The notes beneath the pieces were generated by a model. It saw nothing but the letters and a program-made list of their open reading frames with translations. It was not told where the DNA came from and searched no databases. Of a stretch of DNA of 10,299 nucleotides, positions 1 through 7,020 are shown one piece after another (position 1 is the first letter of the stretch; every line of letters starts with the position of its first letter). The stretch is from NCBI GenBank assembly GCA_041913505.1, contig JAYSFC010000128.1, positions 1 to 10,299 on the forward strand, given 5' to 3'. Origin of the DNA: JAYSFC01 sp041913505. Lineage in GTDB: Bacteria > Pseudomonadota > Gammaproteobacteria > Burkholderiales > Burkholderiaceae_C. The position numbers and the translations under genes are program-made.

Positions 1-662
1 ACTACACCGACCTGGTCTGCCACGAGATGCTGCCCGCGCTCGCGGCCGAGGGGCTCGTGGATGCGGTGGACGTATTTTGCGAGCGCATCGCGTTCACGCT
101 GGCCGAGACCGAGCAGGTCTTTCAGGCCGCGCGCGCGCTCGGCATCCCGGTCAAGCTGCACGCCGAGCAGCTCTCCGACATGGGCGGCGCGGCGCTCGCG
201 GCGCGCTACGGCGCGCTGTCGTGCGACCACATCGAGCACCTGTCGCAGGATGGCATTGCCGCCATGCAGGCCGCCGGCACCGTGGCCGTGCTGCTGCCCG
301 GCGCCTACTACACGCTGCGCGACACGCACCTGCCGCCCATCGAGGCCTTGCGTGCAGCGGGCGTGCCCATGGCTGTGTCCACCGACCACAACCCTGGCAC
401 TTCGCCCGCCCTCTCTTTGCTGCTCATGGCCAACATGGCCTGCACGCTGTTCCGCCTCACGGTGCCCGAGGCGCTGGCGGGCATCACCACGCATGCCGCG
501 CGCGCGCTGGGTTTGCAGGACACGCATGGCCTCATCGCGGCGGGGCGGCCCGCCAACTTCGTGCTGTGGTCCGTGCGAGAGGCGGCGGAGCTGGCCTACT
601 GGTTCGGCCACAACCCGGCGCGCACCATCGTGCGCCAGGGGCGCATCGTGAAAGGGGCCTGA
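1..662 (+). CDS. hutI: Imidazolonepropionase, C-terminal half (5' end cut by window)
   Basis: HutI is a zinc (or iron) amidohydrolase that opens 4-imidazolone-5-propionate to N-formimino-L-glutamate, the third step of histidine breakdown, in the cytoplasm. The frame is open from base 3 and gives about 219 residues of a family that is usually about 400 long, so roughly the first half lies outside the window. Visible signatures, numbered from the first residue in the window, are KLHAEQ near 51-56, whose His is a metal ligand in the family, DHIEHL near 75-80, and STDHNPGTSP, whose Asp is the usual catalytic metal ligand. The C-terminal small beta domain (GLIAAGRPANFVLW) is intact. It ends in TGA only 4 bases before the next start codon, so it is co-transcribed with the genes downstream. 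The missing N-terminus comes from the window edge and is not evidence of a pseudogene. The identification is firm. Confidence 0.95.
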   Translation, partial: YTDLVCHEMLPALAAEGLVDAVDVFCERIAFTLAETEQVFQAARALGIPVKLHAEQLSDMGGAALAARYGALSCDHIEHLSQDGIAAMQAAGTVAVLLPGAYYTLRDTHLPPIEALRAAGVPMAVSTDHNPGTSPALSLLLMANMACTLFRLTVPEALAGITTHAARALGLQDTHGLIAAGRPANFVLWSVREAAELAYWFGHNPARTIVRQGRIVKGA

Positions 663-666
663 GCCC

Positions 667-2058
667 ATGGCGGCGCCAAGCGACTTCCTGGCGGCGCTGG
701 CCGATGCGCTGGGCGCCGACGGCGTGCAGTCCGGCGACGCCGTGCCCGCGCGCCACCACACCGACTGGAGCGGCACGGCCCCCGTGGCGCCGCTGGCGCT
801 GGTGCGCCCGCGCAGCACCGGCGAAGTGGCTGCCCTGCTGCGCCTGTGCCATGCCCACCGCGTGCCCGTGGTGCCGCAGGGCGGGCTCACGGGGCTGGCG
901 GGGGCCGCCGTGCCTTGCACGGGCGGCGTGGCCCTGTCGCTGGAGCGCATGAACGCCATCGAATCCGTGGATGCGCGCGCCGCCACGCTCACAGCACAGG
1001 CGGGCGCCACGGTGCAGGCCGTGCAGGAGGCGGCGCTGGCCGCGGGCCTGCAGTTCGGCGTGGACTTCGGCGCGCGCGGCTCGGCCCAGGTGGGCGGGGC
1101 CATTGCCACCAACGCGGGCGGCAACGGGGTGCTGCAGTTCGGCATGATGCGCGAGCAGGTGCTGGGCCTGGAGGTGGTGCTGGCCGACGGCACGGTGCTG
1201 CCCATGCTGCGGCCCATGATCAAGAACAACACGGGCTACGACCTCAAGCAGTGGTTCATCGGCGCCGAGGGCACGCTGGGCGTGGTCACGCGCGCGCTGC
1301 TGCGCCTTCGGCCGCTGCCGCGCGCCAAGGCCACGGCGCTGGTGGCGCTGCCCGGCTTCGATGCGGCGCTCTCGCTGCTCGCGCGGCTGTCGGCGCGCTT
1401 TCCAGGCGCGCTCTCGGCCTTCGAGCTCATGTGGCGTGACTTCATCGCGGCCTCGCTCGCCTGGCAGGGTCTGCGCGAGCCCTTCGATGCCCAGCACCCG
1501 CTGGCCGTGCTGGTGAACGTGGACGGCCAGGACGAAGCCGGCCTGCGCGAGGCGCTGGAATCCGCGCTGGGGGAGGCCCTGGAGGCGGGCGAGGCGCTGG
1601 ACGCCGCCATCGCCCAGTCGCAGGCCCAGGCCGCCGCGCTGTGGAAGATCCGCGAGGCCACGGCCGAGCTGCCCGCGCACATGCACCCCCCCATCAACTT
1701 CGACGTGAGCCTGCCCCTGGCCGATATCGGCCGCTTCGCCGAGGCCTGCCGCGCCGCGCTGTCGGCGCGCTGGCCGGGCCACCACACGGTGTTCTTCGGC
1801 CACGTGGGCGACGGCAACCTGCACCTCACGACCGACGGCGCCACGGTGGGCGGCAAAGCATCGGCCGTCGAGGCCCTGGTCTATGAACAGGTCGCGGCTT
1901 TCGGCGGCAGCGTGTCGGCCGAGCACGGCATCGGCCTGCACAAGAAGCCCTACCTCGGCGCCAGCCGCACGCCGGCCGAACTGGCCGCCATGCGCGCCAT
2001 CAAGCAGGCGCTCGATCCACACCATCTTCTCAACCCCGGCAAGGTCTTCGATCTATGA
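667..2058 (+). CDS. FAD-linked D-2-hydroxyacid dehydrogenase (GlcD/D2HGDH/D-LDH type)
   Basis: A 463-residue cytoplasmic flavoprotein of the vanillyl-alcohol-oxidase fold. The N-terminal PCMH-type FAD-binding domain spans about residues 38-217: VVPQGGLTGLAGA at 68-80, GARGSAQVGGAIATNAGG at 135-152, and GAEGTLGVVT at 199-208. The C-terminal FAD-oxidase domain carries HVGDGNLHL at 379-387 and EHGIGLHKK at 419-427, which supply the metal and substrate-binding His and Glu residues of D-2-hydroxyglutarate, D-lactate and glycolate dehydrogenases. The length fits a single-subunit D-2-hydroxyacid dehydrogenase and there is no Fe-S domain. It starts 4 bases after hutI and its TGA overlaps the ATG of the hisC-like gene. 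The substrate cannot be read from sequence. D-2-hydroxyglutarate or D-lactate are the default guesses. The hut setting raises the possibility of an imidazole-bearing 2-hydroxyacid, but that is inference. Confidence 0.9.
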   Translation: MAAPSDFLAALADALGADGVQSGDAVPARHHTDWSGTAPVAPLALVRPRSTGEVAALLRLCHAHRVPVVPQGGLTGLAGAAVPCTGGVALSLERMNAIESVDARAATLTAQAGATVQAVQEAALAAGLQFGVDFGARGSAQVGGAIATNAGGNGVLQFGMMREQVLGLEVVLADGTVLPMLRPMIKNNTGYDLKQWFIGAEGTLGVVTRALLRLRPLPRAKATALVALPGFDAALSLLARLSARFPGALSAFELMWRDFIAASLAWQGLREPFDAQHPLAVLVNVDGQDEAGLREALESALGEALEAGEALDAAIAQSQAQAAALWKIREATAELPAHMHPPINFDVSLPLADIGRFAEACRAALSARWPGHHTVFFGHVGDGNLHLTTDGATVGGKASAVEALVYEQVAAFGGSVSAEHGIGLHKKPYLGASRTPAELAAMRAIKQALDPHHLLNPGKVFDL

Positions 2059-3170
2059 ACGCTATCCATGCCCTCGCGCGGCCCGAAGTGCCGCCGCTTC
2101 CGCCCTACAACGCGGGCCTGTCGTCCGAGGCCGTGCGCGCGCGCTACGGCGTGAGCGAGATCGCGCGCCTGGCGAGCAACGAGAACCCCTACGGCGCGAG
2201 CCCCGCCGTGGCCAGCGCCCTGGCCGGCCTCGCCACGCGCGTGGGCACCTACCCCGACGCCAACTGCACCGCGCTGCGCGCAGCCATCGGCGCGCGCACG
2301 GGCGTGGCGCCCGAGGCCATCGTCATCGGCAACGGCTCCGAGGACATCCTGCAGATGCTGTGCCAGGCCTTCCTGTCGGCGGGCGACCGCGTGCTCACGC
2401 AGCGCCCGGCCTTCGGCCTGCACGAGATCTACCCGCGCATGATGGGCGCGCAAGTGGAGCTGCTCGCGCTCACGCCCGAGCTCGGCTTCGACGTGGACGC
2501 CTGGTGCGAGGCGCTGGCGCGCGGCCCCAAGATCGCCATGCTGGCCAACCCGTCGAACCCCGTGGGCTGCATGTTCACTGCGGCCGAGATGGAGCGCCTG
2601 CTGGCCGCCACGCCCGCGCACACGCTGCTCGTGGTGGACGAGGCCTACTACGAATACGCCCGCCACGCCGAGGGCTACCCCGACGTGCTGGCCCTGCTGC
2701 GCGGCCGCGCCATGCCGTGGATCGTGCTGCGCACCTTCTCCAAGGCCTGGGGCCTGGCGGGCCTGCGCGTGGGCTACGGCCTGGCCAGCGACGCGGCCCT
2801 GGTGCAACTGCTCGACCGCGTGCGCACGCCCTTCAACGTGAACCATGCGGCGCAGGCCGCGGCGCTCGCGGCCTGGGGCGATGAGGCGTTCATGCAGCGC
2901 GGCGTGGCCGAGACCGTGCGCCTGCGCGGGGTGCTGGCCGAGCGGCTGGCGGCGCTGCCAGGCGTGCGCATCGCTCCTTCGGCCACCAACTTCCTGTTCC
3001 TCGACATCGGCCGCCCCAACGCGCCCGTGAACGAGGCGCTGCTGGCCCAGGGCCTCATCGTCAAGCCCTGGAAGGAACCGGGCTTCGAGCATTTCATCCG
3101 CGTCTCCATCGGCACCGAGGCCGAGAACGAGCGCTTCGCGCGGGCGCTGGCGGGCATTTTGGCCGCCTGA
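2055..3170 (+). CDS. hisC: HisC-family aminotransferase (histidinol-phosphate aminotransferase type)
   Basis: A 371-residue PLP fold-type I class II aminotransferase. Landmarks are SNENPYG at 41-47, YPDAN at 66-70, GNGSEDIL at 92-99 (phosphate-binding turn), NPSNPVG at 165-171, DEAYYEY at 195-201 (Asp under the pyridine nitrogen), RTFSKAWGLAGLRVGY at 226-241 with Lys230 as the predicted Schiff-base lysine, and a late IRVSIG at 348-353 whose Arg grips the substrate carboxylate. HisC normally swaps the amino group between glutamate/2-oxoglutarate and imidazole-acetol phosphate in histidine biosynthesis. Here it lies inside a histidine-degradation operon, translationally coupled by ATGA overlap to the flavoprotein. 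Related HisC-like enzymes also transaminate aromatic amino acids and histidine, so a catabolic or salvage role is possible. Whether the genome has a second, biosynthetic hisC in a his operon cannot be seen here. The family call is firm; the substrate is open. Confidence 0.88.
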   Translation: MNAIHALARPEVPPLPPYNAGLSSEAVRARYGVSEIARLASNENPYGASPAVASALAGLATRVGTYPDANCTALRAAIGARTGVAPEAIVIGNGSEDILQMLCQAFLSAGDRVLTQRPAFGLHEIYPRMMGAQVELLALTPELGFDVDAWCEALARGPKIAMLANPSNPVGCMFTAAEMERLLAATPAHTLLVVDEAYYEYARHAEGYPDVLALLRGRAMPWIVLRTFSKAWGLAGLRVGYGLASDAALVQLLDRVRTPFNVNHAAQAAALAAWGDEAFMQRGVAETVRLRGVLAERLAALPGVRIAPSATNFLFLDIGRPNAPVNEALLAQGLIVKPWKEPGFEHFIRVSIGTEAENERFARALAGILAA

Positions 3171-3234
3171 CTTGTCTATACAGGAAAGACGGCACGAGCA
3201 AAGCGCCCACCGTGTTCCTCACCTTGTTCCATCT

Positions 3235-4650
3235 ATGACCGACACCGATTCTTGCGTTTCCAATGCCCCGCCGGCGGGAAGCCTGTTCGCCGAACACGCA
3301 CTGCTGCCCGGGGGGTGGGCGCGCGATGTGCTGCTGCAATGGGATGCCGCGGGGCGGCTGCTGTCCGCCGAGGCCGGGTCTGCTGCGGGCGCCGCGCCGC
3401 GCGCGGCCGGCCCCGTGGTGCCCGGTATGCCCAACCTGCACTCGCATGCGTTCCAGCGCGCGTTCGCAGGCCTGACCGAGTACCGCGCCGAGGCGCAGGA
3501 CAGCTTCTGGAGCTGGCGTAACCTCATGTACCGCTTCGCGGCGCAGATTACGCCCGAGTCGCTCGAGGCCATTGCGACCTGGCTCTACGTGGAGATGCTC
3601 GAGGCGGGCTACACCTCGGTCTGTGAGTTCCACTACGTGCACCACGACCCGGACGGCCGCCCCTATGCCGATGATGCCGCGCTCTCGCTCGCGCTCCTGC
3701 GCGCGGCGCAGCGCGCGGGCATCGGCATCACGCTGCTGCCCGTGCTCTACCAGACCAGTGGCTTTGGCGCCAAGCCGCCGCGCGCGGACCAGGCGCGCTT
3801 CATCCGTAGCACCGACAACATGCTCTCATTATTGGAGCGCCTTGTGCCCGCTGCACAAGCACAAGGAGCCGGTTTGGGCCTGGCGCCGCATTCGCTGCGC
3901 GCTGTGCCACCCGAGAGCCTGCGCCTGGCCGTGGAGGGGCTCACGGCGCTCGATGCGCGCGCACCCATCCACATCCACGTCGCCGAGCAAATGCAGGAGG
4001 TTCAGGACTGCGTGGCCTGGAGCGGCCAGCGCCCCGTGCAGTGGCTGCTCGACCACGCGCCCGTGGACGCGCGCTGGTGCCTGGTGCACGCCACGCACAT
4101 GACGCCCGAGGAGTACGCGGGCGCCGCCCGCACGGGCGCCGTGGCCGGTATCTGCCCCACGACCGAGGCCAACCTGGGCGACGGCATCTTCGATATGCCG
4201 CTGTGGCAGCGCCACGGCGGTGCCTGGGGCGTGGGCTCGGACAGCCATGCCTGCGTGAACGCGGCCGAGGAACTGCTGATGCTCGAATACAGCCAGCGCC
4301 TGTCGCTGCGCCAGCGCAATGTGCTGGCGGCCGCGGGGCAGCCGCAGGTCGGCACCGCCATGTGGCAGGCCGCCGTGCAGGGCGGCGCGCAGGCTGCGGG
4401 CCGCCCCGTGGCGGGGCTGGCCGTGGGCCAGCAGGCTGACTTTGCCGTGCTCGACGCCGGCCATGTGGCGCTCGCTGGCCTGCCGGTCGAGGCCATGCTC
4501 TCGGCCCATGTGTTCGGCAGCCACCGCACCAGCGCGCTGCACAGCCTGTGGGTGGGCGGCACGCAGTGCGTGGCGGCTGGGCGCCATGCGCTGCACGACA
4601 GCGCCGCCCAGGCCTTCGTAGCCGCGCGTGCCGCCACCATCGCTCCCTGA
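3235..4650 (+). CDS. hutF: Formimidoylglutamate deiminase
   Basis: HutF hydrolyses N-formimino-L-glutamate to N-formyl-L-glutamate and ammonia, the fourth step of the five-step histidine route. It is a metal-dependent amidohydrolase of 471 residues, a normal length for the family. Seen in order: PGMPNLHSHAFQRAFAGLTE at 63-82 with the HxH metal pair His69/His71; DSFWSWRNLMY at 89-99, a HutF hallmark; HIHVAEQ at 246-252 (His248 ligand and Glu251); LVHATH at 283-288; and GSDSHACVN at 334-342 with the catalytic Asp336. I chose the ATG at 3235. The frame is open further upstream to a TTG at 3172, but that TTG sits 1 base after the hisC stop and the extra 21 residues do not resemble the family N-terminus. 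No clear Shine-Dalgarno precedes 3235. The gene follows the hisC-like gene by 64 bases and precedes hutG by 30, consistent with one operon. Confidence 0.94.
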   Translation: MTDTDSCVSNAPPAGSLFAEHALLPGGWARDVLLQWDAAGRLLSAEAGSAAGAAPRAAGPVVPGMPNLHSHAFQRAFAGLTEYRAEAQDSFWSWRNLMYRFAAQITPESLEAIATWLYVEMLEAGYTSVCEFHYVHHDPDGRPYADDAALSLALLRAAQRAGIGITLLPVLYQTSGFGAKPPRADQARFIRSTDNMLSLLERLVPAAQAQGAGLGLAPHSLRAVPPESLRLAVEGLTALDARAPIHIHVAEQMQEVQDCVAWSGQRPVQWLLDHAPVDARWCLVHATHMTPEEYAGAARTGAVAGICPTTEANLGDGIFDMPLWQRHGGAWGVGSDSHACVNAAEELLMLEYSQRLSLRQRNVLAAAGQPQVGTAMWQAAVQGGAQAAGRPVAGLAVGQQADFAVLDAGHVALAGLPVEAMLSAHVFGSHRTSALHSLWVGGTQCVAAGRHALHDSAAQAFVAARAATIAP

Positions 4651-4680
4651 CTGTTCCATCGACACCCGTAGACTCACGCC

Positions 4681-5502
4681 ATGACCGATACCGCTCCCCC
4701 GCCGTTCACGTTCCACCAGGGCACAGCGCCGCTGCTGATCTCCATGCCCCATGTGGGCACGCACGTGCCGCCCGCCATCGTCGCGCGCTTCACCGGCGAG
4801 GCGCGCCACGTTCCAGATACCGACTGGCACCTGGAGCGCCTCTACGGCTTTGCCCGTGAGCTGGGCGCCTCGATCCTCGTGGCCACGCACTCGCGCTACG
4901 TGGTGGACCTGAACCGCCCGCCCGACGGCGCCAGCCTCTACCCCGGCCAGAGCGTGACGGGCCTGTGCCCGGTGGACACCTTTGACGACACGCCGATCTA
5001 CGCTGATGCGGCCGATGTGCCCGACGCTGCCGAGGTGGCGCGGCGCCGCGATGCCGTGTGGGCCCCGTACCACGCGCAGCTGCGCGCAGAGCTCGACCGC
5101 ATTCGTGCCGCGCACGGCGTAGCTGTGTTGTGGGATGCGCACTCGATCCGCTCGGTGCTGCCACGCTTCTTCGAGGGCAAGCTGCCCGACCTGAACCTGG
5201 GCACGGCCGACGGCGCAAGCTGCGCCCCGGCCCTGGCCGAGGAACTGCTCGCCATCGGCAAGGCCGCCACGGGCTACACGGCGGTACTCAACGGCCGCTT
5301 CAAGGGCGGCCACATCACGCGCCACTACGGTTGCCCGGCAGACAATGTGCATGCCGTGCAACTCGAGATGACGCAGTGCAGCTACATGCAGGAGGCGATG
5401 CCGTTCGACTACCTGCCTGAGGTGGCGGCCGGCATCCAGCCACACCTGCGCCGCATGGTCGAGGCCGCGCTGGCATTCGCGCGGGCCCGCGCCCGGGCCT
5501 GA
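4681..5502 (+). CDS. hutG: N-formylglutamate deformylase (N-formylglutamate amidohydrolase)
   Basis: This enzyme hydrolyses N-formyl-L-glutamate to glutamate and formate, the last step of the HutF-dependent histidine pathway. The protein has 273 residues, typical for the family. Recognisable blocks are PLLISMPHVGTHVP at 17-30, DTDWHLERLYGF at 46-57, RYVVDLNRPPDG at 72-83, VLWDAHSI at 149-156, GGHITRHYG at 209-217, and a C-terminal block with QLEMTQ at 227-232 and YM at 235-236. Glu, Asp and His residues in these blocks form the metal site in this family. It should not be confused with the arginase-like formimidoylglutamase that is also called HutG in four-step organisms; the sequence here is clearly of the amidohydrolase type. 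It is the last gene of the hut run, and an extended dyad begins right at its stop codon. Confidence 0.94.
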   Translation: MTDTAPPPFTFHQGTAPLLISMPHVGTHVPPAIVARFTGEARHVPDTDWHLERLYGFARELGASILVATHSRYVVDLNRPPDGASLYPGQSVTGLCPVDTFDDTPIYADAADVPDAAEVARRRDAVWAPYHAQLRAELDRIRAAHGVAVLWDAHSIRSVLPRFFEGKLPDLNLGTADGASCAPALAEELLAIGKAATGYTAVLNGRFKGGHITRHYGCPADNVHAVQLEMTQCSYMQEAMPFDYLPEVAAGIQPHLRRMVEAALAFARARARA

Positions 5503-5557
5503 GCAACCGGGGATGCCATTGCATAGGCCGTTCGTCATGCAATAGGCCACCGGTTGC
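5503..5557. repeat. Nested inverted repeats after hutG, upstream of small gene
   Basis: Two perfect inverted repeats are nested here. The outer arms are GCAACCGG (5503-5510) and CCGGTTGC (5550-5557). The inner arms are ATTGCAT (5518-5524) and ATGCAAT (5537-5543) around a 12-base loop. A GCC/GGC pairing can add to the inner stem. As RNA this could fold into one long interrupted hairpin and act as a hut-operon end structure or processing barrier. It has no T-tract, so it is not a classical intrinsic terminator. As DNA it could be an operator. The AT-rich inner arms stand out in a very GC-rich window. Confidence 0.6.
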
Positions 5558-5571
5558 GATAGCATGTGCGT

Positions 5572-5841
5572 ATGAGCGAAATGCAATCCGGCAGCCTTGC
5601 TGAAGGCAACATGCCTGTTCAGCACGCCAATGAAGGCGGCGTGTTCCGCATGCCGCTCTTTCGGCCCGGCACGCGCGTGCGCTTCAGCGGACGCCATGAG
5701 ACCGTGAGCCACATCGTGGTGCGGCGGCAGCTGCTGGCGGTACACCTCGTGGGCCATGAGGCCCCTGTGCGGCCCGACCAGCTCGAACTCGAGCCCACGC
5801 TGTTCTCCACCGTGCGGCGGCCTGATCCTCTGCTGTACTGA
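5572..5841 (+). CDS. Small conserved-looking hypothetical protein
   Basis: This is an 89-residue protein I cannot assign to a named family. The core, from about residue 28 to the end, alternates hydrophobic and charged residues (RPGTRVRFSGRHETV, then HIVVRRQLLAVHLVGHE, then VRPDQLELEPTLF) and suggests a small beta-rich fold. There is no signal peptide, membrane span or Cys motif. Third codon positions in the core are strongly G/C, as in the neighbouring genes, which supports real coding. The start is uncertain. ATG 5572 has no ribosome site. ATG 5611 is preceded by GAAGG at 5602-5606 and would give 76 residues beginning MPVQHANEGG; the first 13 codons of the longer form are also less biased. 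GTG 5566 is a third option. It stands alone between hutG and the convergent psd. Confidence 0.7.
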   Translation: MSEMQSGSLAEGNMPVQHANEGGVFRMPLFRPGTRVRFSGRHETVSHIVVRRQLLAVHLVGHEAPVRPDQLELEPTLFSTVRRPDPLLY

Positions 5842-5846
5842 GCCAT

Positions 5847-5866
5847 GCCCCGGCACCCGCTGGGGC
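5847..5866. terminator. GC-rich hairpin between convergent genes (terminator-like)
   Basis: Arms GCCCCGGC (5847-5854) and GCTGGGGC (5859-5866) pair over 8 bp with one G:U and an ACCC loop, 6 bases after the stop of the small gene and 24 bases before the end of psd on the other strand. There is no T-run on either side, so factor-independent termination is not assured. The position between two convergent genes suggests a shared end structure. Confidence 0.45.
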
Positions 5867-5889
5867 GGGGCCGTGCGGGCGTTCCCCCG

Positions 5890-6786
5890 CTATTGCGCGT
5901 CGGGGGCGGCTGGCGGCCGGAAGTCCGTGCTGGGCGCTGGCGCCGGGCGGAAGGCCATGCTCTGCCCCAGGCGTACGGGGTGGGCCGGGCCCCAGGCCTC
6001 GTTGAAGCGCAGGGGGCCTTGGGGAAACAGCAGTACCACGGTGGAGCCAAGCAGGAAGCGGCCCATCTCGTCACCCTGGCGCAGCGTGATGGCGCGCTCG
6101 GTGTAGTCCCAGGTGCGCAGCCGGCCCGTGCGCGGCGGGTTGACCTGGCCGTGCCACACGGTGGCCATGCTGCCCACGATGGTGGCACCCACGAGCACCA
6201 TCACGAAAGGCCCTTGCGGCGAATCGAACACGCAGACCACGCGCTCGTTGCGCGCGAACAGGCCGGGCACGCCGCGCGCGGTGGTCGGGTTCACCGAGAA
6301 CAGGTCGCCCGGCACATGCACCATGCGCCGCAGCCGGCCCGTGCAGGGCATGTGGATGCGGTGGTAGTCGCGCGGGCTCAGGTAGATGGTGGCAAAGTGG
6401 CCGTCCTGGAACTGCGCCGCAAGTTGTGCGTCGCCCCCGAGCAGCGCGGTGGTGGAATAGTGGTGGCCCTTGGCCTGGAAGATCTGGTCCCGCTTGATGG
6501 GGCCGAGCTGGCTCACGGCGCCATCCACGGGGCACACCAGGTCCGCTGCGGCCAGAGGCCGTGCTCCAGGACGCAGCGCACGCGTGAAGAAGTCGTTGAA
6601 CGTGGTGTAGGCGGCCGGGTCGGGGTTGGCGGCCTCGGCCATGTCCACGCCATAGCGCGCGATGAAGCGGCGGATCACGGCTGTAGTCCAGCGGCCCCCG
6701 CGCACGCTGGCCAGGCGCCCCATGAGGGTGGTGAGGGCCTGCTTGGGCAGGAGGTACTGCGGAAGAACGGCGAGGCGGTCGGACAC
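5890..6786 (-). CDS. psd: Phosphatidylserine decarboxylase proenzyme
   Basis: Psd decarboxylates phosphatidylserine to phosphatidylethanolamine at the inner membrane. It is made as a proenzyme that cleaves itself at an LGST motif to form a pyruvoyl cofactor. The protein has 298 residues. LGST is at 246-249, so the beta chain would be about residues 1-247 and the alpha chain would begin at Ser248, which becomes the pyruvoyl group. Other hallmarks are FNDFFTR at 63-69, CPVDGAVSQLG at 85-95 (Asp of the self-cleavage triad near 88), LSPRDYHRIHMP at 136-147 (catalytic His), PGDLFSVN at 159-166 and ARNERV at 178-183. The start is GTG at 6786; the family N-terminus (QYLLPK at 10-15) requires it, and the next ATG, codon 22, would remove that block. 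Compared with E. coli Psd, the C-terminal tail is short and rich in Pro and Ala. The gene is monocistronic here and convergent with the small gene. Confidence 0.95.
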   Translation of the reverse strand: MSDRLAVLPQYLLPKQALTTLMGRLASVRGGRWTTAVIRRFIARYGVDMAEAANPDPAAYTTFNDFFTRALRPGARPLAAADLVCPVDGAVSQLGPIKRDQIFQAKGHHYSTTALLGGDAQLAAQFQDGHFATIYLSPRDYHRIHMPCTGRLRRMVHVPGDLFSVNPTTARGVPGLFARNERVVCVFDSPQGPFVMVLVGATIVGSMATVWHGQVNPPRTGRLRTWDYTERAITLRQGDEMGRFLLGSTVVLLFPQGPLRFNEAWGPAHPVRLGQSMAFRPAPAPSTDFRPPAAPDAQ

Positions 6787-6843
6787 GGGCGGTGAAGCGG
6801 CGCGGGCCGCGGTATGGGGGCAAGAGGGTGGAGGGCGCGCGCC

Positions 6844-6849
6844 ATTCTA
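6844..6849 (-). promoter_or_regulatory. psd: Possible -10 box for psd
   Basis: Read on the minus strand this is TAGAAT, 57 bases upstream of the psd GTG, inside the 234-bp divergent gap (6787-7020). The same hexamer occurs just upstream of the tRNA gene in this window. No good -35 box is seen at the expected distance, so this is tentative. I found no clear promoter for the opposite gene at 7021 in the same gap, and no ORF or repeat worth calling there. Confidence 0.3.
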
Positions 6850-7020
6850 TCGGCGTGCTGTGCGAGCGTACCCGATGCGCAAGGGGATATGGTGGAATGC
6901 GCCTGCGGCGCGCCGAGCGCCCAGGCGCGCTCCGGGGGCATGGCAGGCAAGGCACAATGCGCAGCCATCCGAATTGCGCGCCCCTGCAGTGGGCATGGCG
7001 CAATTGCCGCTGTCGAGTCG

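Noticed and set aside
1..662. Truncated hutI as a pseudogene
   Set aside because: The frame is open through the window edge and all visible motifs are intact, so the truncation comes from the window.
532..2025. Long open frame on the minus strand opposite the flavoprotein (about 497 codons)
   Set aside because: Translation is a low-complexity mix of Arg, Gly, His, Ala and Gln with no domain; it mirrors the GC-biased third positions of the real gene on the other strand.
3172..3234. Upstream TTG start for hutF adding 21 residues
   Set aside because: TTG lies one base after the hisC stop with no ribosome site, and the added residues do not look like the HutF N-terminus; ATG 3235 gives a normal-length protein.
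3829..5856. Minus-strand open frame of about 675 codons across hutF, hutG and the small gene
   Set aside because: Antisense shadow of high-GC coding DNA; it runs through two firmly identified genes and has no recognisable domain.
6814..7020. N-terminal extension of the HPP-CBS protein by 69 codons
   Set aside because: The extra residues are Cys/Ala/Arg-rich and unlike a family N-terminus; the segment is better read as the divergent promoter region with psd.
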